Positions 59,674 to 64,000 of a stretch of DNA of 64,000 nt are shown piece after piece. Every line of letters begins with the position of its first letter. The stretch's first letter is position 1. The DNA is from Tilletia caries (lineage: Eukaryota > Basidiomycota > Exobasidiomycetes > Tilletiales > Tilletiaceae). The stretch covers positions 1 through 64,000 of the forward strand of contig JALUTQ010000027.1 of the NCBI GenBank assembly GCA_032718865.1. The letters run 5' to 3'. The notes beneath the pieces were generated by a model. It worked only from the letters and a program-made list of their open reading frames with translations. It was not told where the DNA came from and did not search any database. The translations under genes were made by a program, and so were the position numbers.

Positions 59674-60571
59674 GGCTTGTCTCAAACCTTCGGCCATGTT
59701 CGCATCAAGTTGCAATACCGTTGCGATCCATCCAGTTACGGGCATCGGTTCATTTCCTTTGTGAGCCCACCATCATGCCCTCAACCCCACATTTTTCACT
59801 TCCATCTTTTTCACTCTCACCACCACCTTGTTCCGCGACTCAAAAATTTCCGGTCACTACCTTGCACCACCACTCCGAGCCTTGACTGCCTCGCTCGAGG
59901 CACCTCCCAGTCCCAGCACCTTCCCCGTCGAGCATTCAACTCTGCGCGCGCGCCCATCAGCAATGGCTAGCCGCAAGAGTTCCCAGATTCCGCCTTCCCC
60001 GCCAGCGCAGCTGCTCCGTGACGTTCCCCGGCTCCTTTGTCTTTTCCGCCGGTCTTGCGCGCGGCCTTGAGCCCACCAGCGGCTCAGCACTGCCCTGTCG
60101 CGAGGGCGCGACCGCAAAGAGGGGGGGCGAGTGCTAAGGCACACGTCGCGAACCTCTTTTTCCCAGTCACCGAGTCCGAGTCCGGCCAGCCATCAAGTTT
60201 CCCACTTCCCAGTCATCAAGTCCGGCCCGTCATCAAGATTTTTCCTGCCACCGAGTTTCCCAGTCACCGAGTCCCCAGCCACCGAGTCCGGTTCTTCACC
60301 AGCAAGTCCGGCTCTAGCGAACTCTTCCCAGCGATTTCGGTCCCAGACTCCCAGTACTCTCGACCCCAGACTCCCAGGATTCCCAGTCCCCGCTTCAGCC
60401 AACCCTGAACCCGGTCACCCAGTCACCTCAGCCATCTCGGTCTCAGCATCTTGGTCTCGGTCACGGTCACGCGTACACCCTGTCCTCGCCACCACGACTC
60501 GCGCCTCCGACTGCCGACAGACAGCAGCCCCACTACCAGCTTCGGAGACCTCAGCTTAAAGAGGGAGCGAC

Positions 60572-60992
60572 TGTCATGAATGACCTTCCGGTGTTCTCGT
60601 TCCGACAACTTCTCGAATTCTCTCGAAGCCTCCTTTCTCATTTCACTCCGCTGCTCATCCTCGACCTCGTCGACCTCGACTCTCGCATCGCCAGCACAGC
60701 CACTCATAGCATCCGAGCTTTCCATGTCATCCTCCGGCTTCCAGCACTTTCCATCGGTTCGATTTCCTCATTCCTTGATCCCCTGCCTCGAAGCTACATA
60801 AACCCCTGCTTTCTCCTGCTCTCTCTGGCTGTTCTCCCCATCCGGTCTTGTGTCTTATCGAGCCCTCCTTTGCACTACAATCACACACCCTTCTATCTGT
60901 TTTCCACCTTGCCTTGTGGCTCGAGCGTTAGCTCCCGGCCTTCAGCCTCCACTTTTCCTTGATTCCCAGCCTTCTAGCATCCAGTTCTTACA
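60572..60992 (+). repeat. LTR 3
   Basis: 421 bp; differs from LTR1 by an extra C in GATCCCCTGCC. Followed at once by the right TGAAC duplicate. Confidence 0.92.
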
Positions 60993-60997
60993 TGAAC

Positions 60998-61607
60998 CGT
61001 GCAACGGTGACTGGTCGAGTGAGTGGCAAGCTTGGTCTAGATAGCCGGTACCTGATGTAAAATTTCAGCTCGTTCTTTTCTGCTCCAAGTTTTTAGGTTT
61101 CAGAAGTGGTGCTGCCGTGACTGGGCCAGTGCCTGTGTGGCCCTGATCAGCAAAAGTATAGTGCAATTACCAAGGGCGTATTTTTGCGCCACTCGCTGGT
61201 GATCCGATCTTCCGCCGGGTCGGCTCAGCGAGACTACATACACCCGATTTTGGGGTGGACAGCGTGCGTGGGCGTGTTGCTGGACGTGCTGAGCGCGGAG
61301 CGGAATGCGAATGCGAGGCTGAGATCGAGATGCTGAGAGCGCGGCAGTCGGACATGCCACGCGTCCGGCGGTCGCCATCTCGCCAAGCAATGAGGCAGAA
61401 TAACGGCCGCGCGTGTTGTATCGATCGTTATTCGTTCCCAAGTGTCTCAATCGCAAATGGCAATTATTGGCAGTAGTACAAAGCGAAGGTCCGCGATGTG
61501 TGATGGGTCCCTATTTCTTCGACCCTTCCACCATCGTCCCAACCTCACCTTCCGCTTTCCCAGTGTCCCCTCGCTCCGTTCCCCCTTTTTGCTCCTTCTG
61601 GCCAGAT
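60998..61607. other. Upstream region of the secreted hydrolase-like gene
   Basis: About 610 bp. The reading frame of the downstream gene is open back to 61413 but encodes no plausible leader there. CT-rich promoter-like sequence lies at 61515-61600. Confidence 0.45.
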
Positions 61608-62858
61608 ATGCAGATTAAATCCATCATTGCCTCCCTGGCGTTGGTGGCCTCCGTCTGCGCAGACCACCACTTCTTGCGGTCCAATTCACCCGCTCACGCT
61701 CATTCACACAATCATTCTGCTCTCGCCGGTCGAGACGCTTACAACCTACTGGAAGGCGACAACAACCAGGATGGCGGCCCCAAACACGGTGCACTCCGTG
61801 TTCCATCAGGCTCCCGACTGCGCAACTTCACCGTCGGGGACCGGGGCGAAGAACTTATTACCTACTGGTCCAACTCCCTCTCTGACTCTCAGGCCGAGCA
61901 GGCCATCGTCATGTTCCACGGCAAGGAGAGGAACGGAGATGGATACTGGACGATTGCAAACCAGGTCCTGCGTTCGGCAGTCAACGACGGCTTTCCCGGT
62001 GCGAACAAGAACACGCTCGTCATCGCCCCTCAGTTCATGAGTAAAATCCGGAACTCGGGACAATACGCCTCCAACCAGATCGCGTTCGACGACGTCAACC
62101 CTTGGCAAGTTGGCGAGCGGGCAACGTTTCCCAAAGGAACCTCTGTCACCTCCTTCTCCGCCATCGACAACCTCCTCGACAGACTCGCCGACAAGAGCAA
62201 ATTCCCCAAACTCCAACGCATCGTCATCGTCGGCCACGGAGGTGGCGGTCAGCTCGTCACGCGATACGCTGTCTTGGGCTCCATTCCATCCCCCTCCAAA
62301 GTAGCCGTCCGACTCGTCGTCGGCGACCCCTCCTCGAACCTCTACTTCACCGACGACCGTCCGCTCCGCTCGTCGTTCGATGCCCAGGGTGCCACAAAGG
62401 GCTCATGCCCGCTTTACAACACCTACCGCTACGGCTTCACCGATCTCACCAAGTACAACCCTACCGCAGGATCCCTCTCGCCCTCGGCCTACTTCAGCCG
62501 CTTCGCCAAGCGTGACGTCGTCTTCATCGTCGGCAACAACGACAAAGACCCCAGCGGAGACCAGACTTGCATGGCCCACCTTCTCGGCGGCTCAGCGCGT
62601 TGCGATAGGACGTTCATGTACTGGCGATACATCAACCAGCTTGCGGGAACGACGGCCAGTGCGAAGTTGTCGGGTTTCCCTGGCAAGTTCTCGTCACAAC
62701 TTCCCGACTGGTCCAACCAGACCGGCGGGCAGCTCAAGGCTCAGCTTACCATCGTGCCCAACGCGCAGCATGACCCTTCTGCTGTCTTCCAGAACCAGCT
62801 CGGACGCGCCGTCCTCTTCACCGTCGGCAAGGTTCCGCGCGGAGGATCACCACAGTAG
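61608..62858 (+). CDS. Secreted alpha/beta-hydrolase-fold protein lacking the nucleophile Ser
   Basis: Intronless, 416 residues. The ATG at 61608 opens a classical signal peptide (MQIKSIIASLALVASVCA, cleavage near residue 18). A His-rich segment follows (PAHAHSHNHS). The hydrolase fold is suggested by AIVMFHGKERNGDGYW (oxyanion-type strand), LVIAPQF, and the elbow IVIVGHGGGGQLVTRYAVLG after strand beta-5. At the elbow the usual G-x-S-x-G is G209-H-G211-G-G, so the catalytic Ser position holds Gly. FIVGNNDKDPSGDQTC and the late VPNAQHDPSAVF could supply Asp and His. Either a non-catalytic member or an enzyme with different chemistry. Known fungal relatives are uncharacterised secreted hydrolases. 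Confidence 0.8.
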   Translation: MQIKSIIASLALVASVCADHHFLRSNSPAHAHSHNHSALAGRDAYNLLEGDNNQDGGPKHGALRVPSGSRLRNFTVGDRGEELITYWSNSLSDSQAEQAIVMFHGKERNGDGYWTIANQVLRSAVNDGFPGANKNTLVIAPQFMSKIRNSGQYASNQIAFDDVNPWQVGERATFPKGTSVTSFSAIDNLLDRLADKSKFPKLQRIVIVGHGGGGQLVTRYAVLGSIPSPSKVAVRLVVGDPSSNLYFTDDRPLRSSFDAQGATKGSCPLYNTYRYGFTDLTKYNPTAGSLSPSAYFSRFAKRDVVFIVGNNDKDPSGDQTCMAHLLGGSARCDRTFMYWRYINQLAGTTASAKLSGFPGKFSSQLPDWSNQTGGQLKAQLTIVPNAQHDPSAVFQNQLGRAVLFTVGKVPRGGSPQ

Positions 62859-63708
62859 ACATTCTTAAGTCTCTCTCGACCCCGAGATCCCTCTCTCTCA
62901 CGACGACCGCATAATGCTTCAGCCTTCTCCTCCAGCTTCATCTCAAACATTTCGTTGTTCATTTTTACAATCCGCTTTACAATCCGCTTATGCTGCTGCA
63001 TACGACGTACCATCAAAGCATCTGCTGACCTTCCGCTGGAGCCGAAAGTACGTCCCCGTCTCCCTTCTCCTCTCCCTCATTTCTGTCTGTGGAAAGGAAA
63101 AGGAGGCAGGAAGGAGCAACGGGCGCAGGCAGGGGGCGGACAAACGGCAGGGCCTCGTGCATTTTCTGCTGCATCTAATTTGCAATTGTGCATATGTGTT
63201 CCTACTCCTGGATCCTGGAGTCTGGACAGCTGCATAGCTGCAGCTCTTCCTCTTGGCATGTTCCTCCTTCCTCTGTTGCTGTTCCTCCTCTCCTTGCGAT
63301 CACTGACGTGCGGTTGTTGCCTTCTCCCCAAGCAGCATGCAAAGCCTCCGCCTGTCACTCGCGGAATGTATGGACCAGGCGCTGCAATAACCTGCAGGCC
63401 AGAACCAGACTGCAGACACCCGGACACCTCTGCTTCATGCTGCCCACCGGTGATGTCTTATCAAGATATCAGGACGCTGTTGGTGATCTCTTTCTGGGAT
63501 TGCGCAGCGCGTGTCGGGACCATGGGCGCCACATGTAACATCTCACCCAGTCGTCGTACGCGCTGATGCTCCCCTTGCTGACCCTGCTCACGAATGTCAT
63601 AAAAGCTCACGTCTTGTTCAGCTTCCCAGATCCCTCTTTTTTCACACCTTCCTCTCACCCTTCTTCGCTATCCTAGTCCTCCTCACTACTTCTGCGCAGA
63701 TATCACAA
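62859..63708. other. Spacer between hydrolase-like and amine oxidase genes
   Basis: 850 bp without a supported gene; short frames only. Direct doublets such as TTTACAATCCGC x2 at 62964-62988 are minor. Confidence 0.45.
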
Positions 63709-64000
63709 ATGCACCTCCTCAAACACTTCGTCTTCCTTGCCGTCTCCGGGGCCGTAGCCATCGCAGTAGTCCAGTCGGCAACGCTCGACACCATCATCAT
63801 CGGCGGCGGCTTCTCCGGTCTCTCCGCCGCCAAGACCCTCGCCGCTGCTGGCAAATCGTACCTCGTCATCGAGGCCCGCAACCGGACCGGCGGCCGTGTC
63901 GAGAATGCTCAGCTTCCGGGCGGAGGCTATACCGAGGTTGGCGGTGAATTTTTCGGACCCACCCAGGACCATGCTCTCAATCTCGCCAAAGAGCTTGGGG
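63709..64000 (+). CDS. Secreted flavin amine oxidase, N-terminal part
   Basis: Runs off the right edge after 97 codons. A signal peptide (MHLLKHFVFLAVSGAVAIAV) is followed directly by the FAD-binding Rossmann motif DTIIIGGGFSGLSAAKTLAA with the ribose-binding Glu in LVIEARNRTGGR, and then GGGYTEVGGEFFGPTQDHAL, typical of the amine-oxidase superfamily (monoamine or L-amino-acid oxidases). Such secreted enzymes oxidise amines or amino acids and release hydrogen peroxide. Substrate cannot be told from this fragment. Confidence 0.88.
   Translation, partial: MHLLKHFVFLAVSGAVAIAVVQSATLDTIIIGGGFSGLSAAKTLAAAGKSYLVIEARNRTGGRVENAQLPGGGYTEVGGEFFGPTQDHALNLAKELG

Larger units (their letters stand above)
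54829..60997 (+). mobile_element. Tandem gag-only LTR retrotransposon array
   Basis: Three LTRs (54834-55253, 57320-57740, 60572-60992) alternate with two internal regions, 55254-57319 (2066 bp) and 57741-60571. The whole array is bounded by one 5-bp duplication, TGAAC, at 54829-54833 and 60993-60997. LTRs start TGTCATGAATG and end TTCTTACA (TG...CA) and differ by single-base indels only, so the insertion is young. A purine-rich AAAGAGGGAGCGAC precedes LTR2 and LTR3 (polypurine tract). Internal DNA encodes gag but no protease, RT, RNase H or integrase, so it must be mobilised in trans. No tRNA primer site starting TGG follows LTR1. Confidence 0.92.

Overview
The window is one chromosome end of a filamentous or yeast-like fungus, most probably a basidiomycete. 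It opens on 21 perfect CCCTAA units, which is the C-rich strand of a TTAGGG telomere read from the end inwards. Genes carry many short GT-AG introns, codon use is GC-rich, and typical fungal proteins are present (NOP9, PUS1, a Bot1/mS45-type mitochondrial ribosomal protein, an OM14-like outer-membrane protein). Placement below phylum is a guess; Pucciniomycotina is possible. No rRNA, tRNA, CRISPR or bacterial-type operon was seen.

Region 1 (1-26 kb) is subtelomere. It holds a telomere-abutting ORF, a three-gene family of small secreted proteins with the same three-exon architecture (3.4-7.4 kb), two interleaved segmental duplications (A-B-A at 8.4-12.7 kb, second B copy at 24.1-25.9 kb), a 130-bp sequence repeated without a mismatch, and two tyrosine-recombinase (DIRS-type) retrotransposon relics joined head to head (12.9-21.3 kb). 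The gag-like ORF of one relic is split by a 795-bp terminal-inverted-repeat element with an 8-bp target duplication.

Region 2 (26-54.8 kb) is core gene space: DnaJ/TPR co-chaperone, mS45, NOP9, OM14-like, a ZW10-like tether protein, PUS1, a GST-like protein, two convergent paralogous F-box genes, and a single-chain acyl-CoA carboxylase (biotin carboxylase, biotin carrier and carboxyltransferase on one polypeptide). Into the roughly 125-bp spacer between the divergent ZW10-like and PUS1 genes a complete 5.68-kb DNA transposon has inserted. It has about 256-bp terminal inverted repeats, a 6-bp target duplication (CGTGGT), an intact rve/DDE integrase gene and a convergent multi-exon accessory gene encoding zinc-finger and SUMO-like motifs. 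This element is the strongest candidate for something little described.

Region 3 (54.8-64 kb) holds a young tandem gag-only LTR retrotransposon array (LTR-gag-LTR-gag-LTR, one 5-bp target duplication) 53 bp upstream of the carboxylase start. Its second gag is split by a 755-bp relative of the first 8-bp-duplication element, and the first gag supplies the empty site. The window ends with a secreted alpha/beta-hydrolase-like protein whose nucleophile serine is replaced by glycine, and the first 97 codons of a secreted flavin amine oxidase. Exon boundaries were joined by hand from GT/AG signals and reading phase; no transcript data were available.
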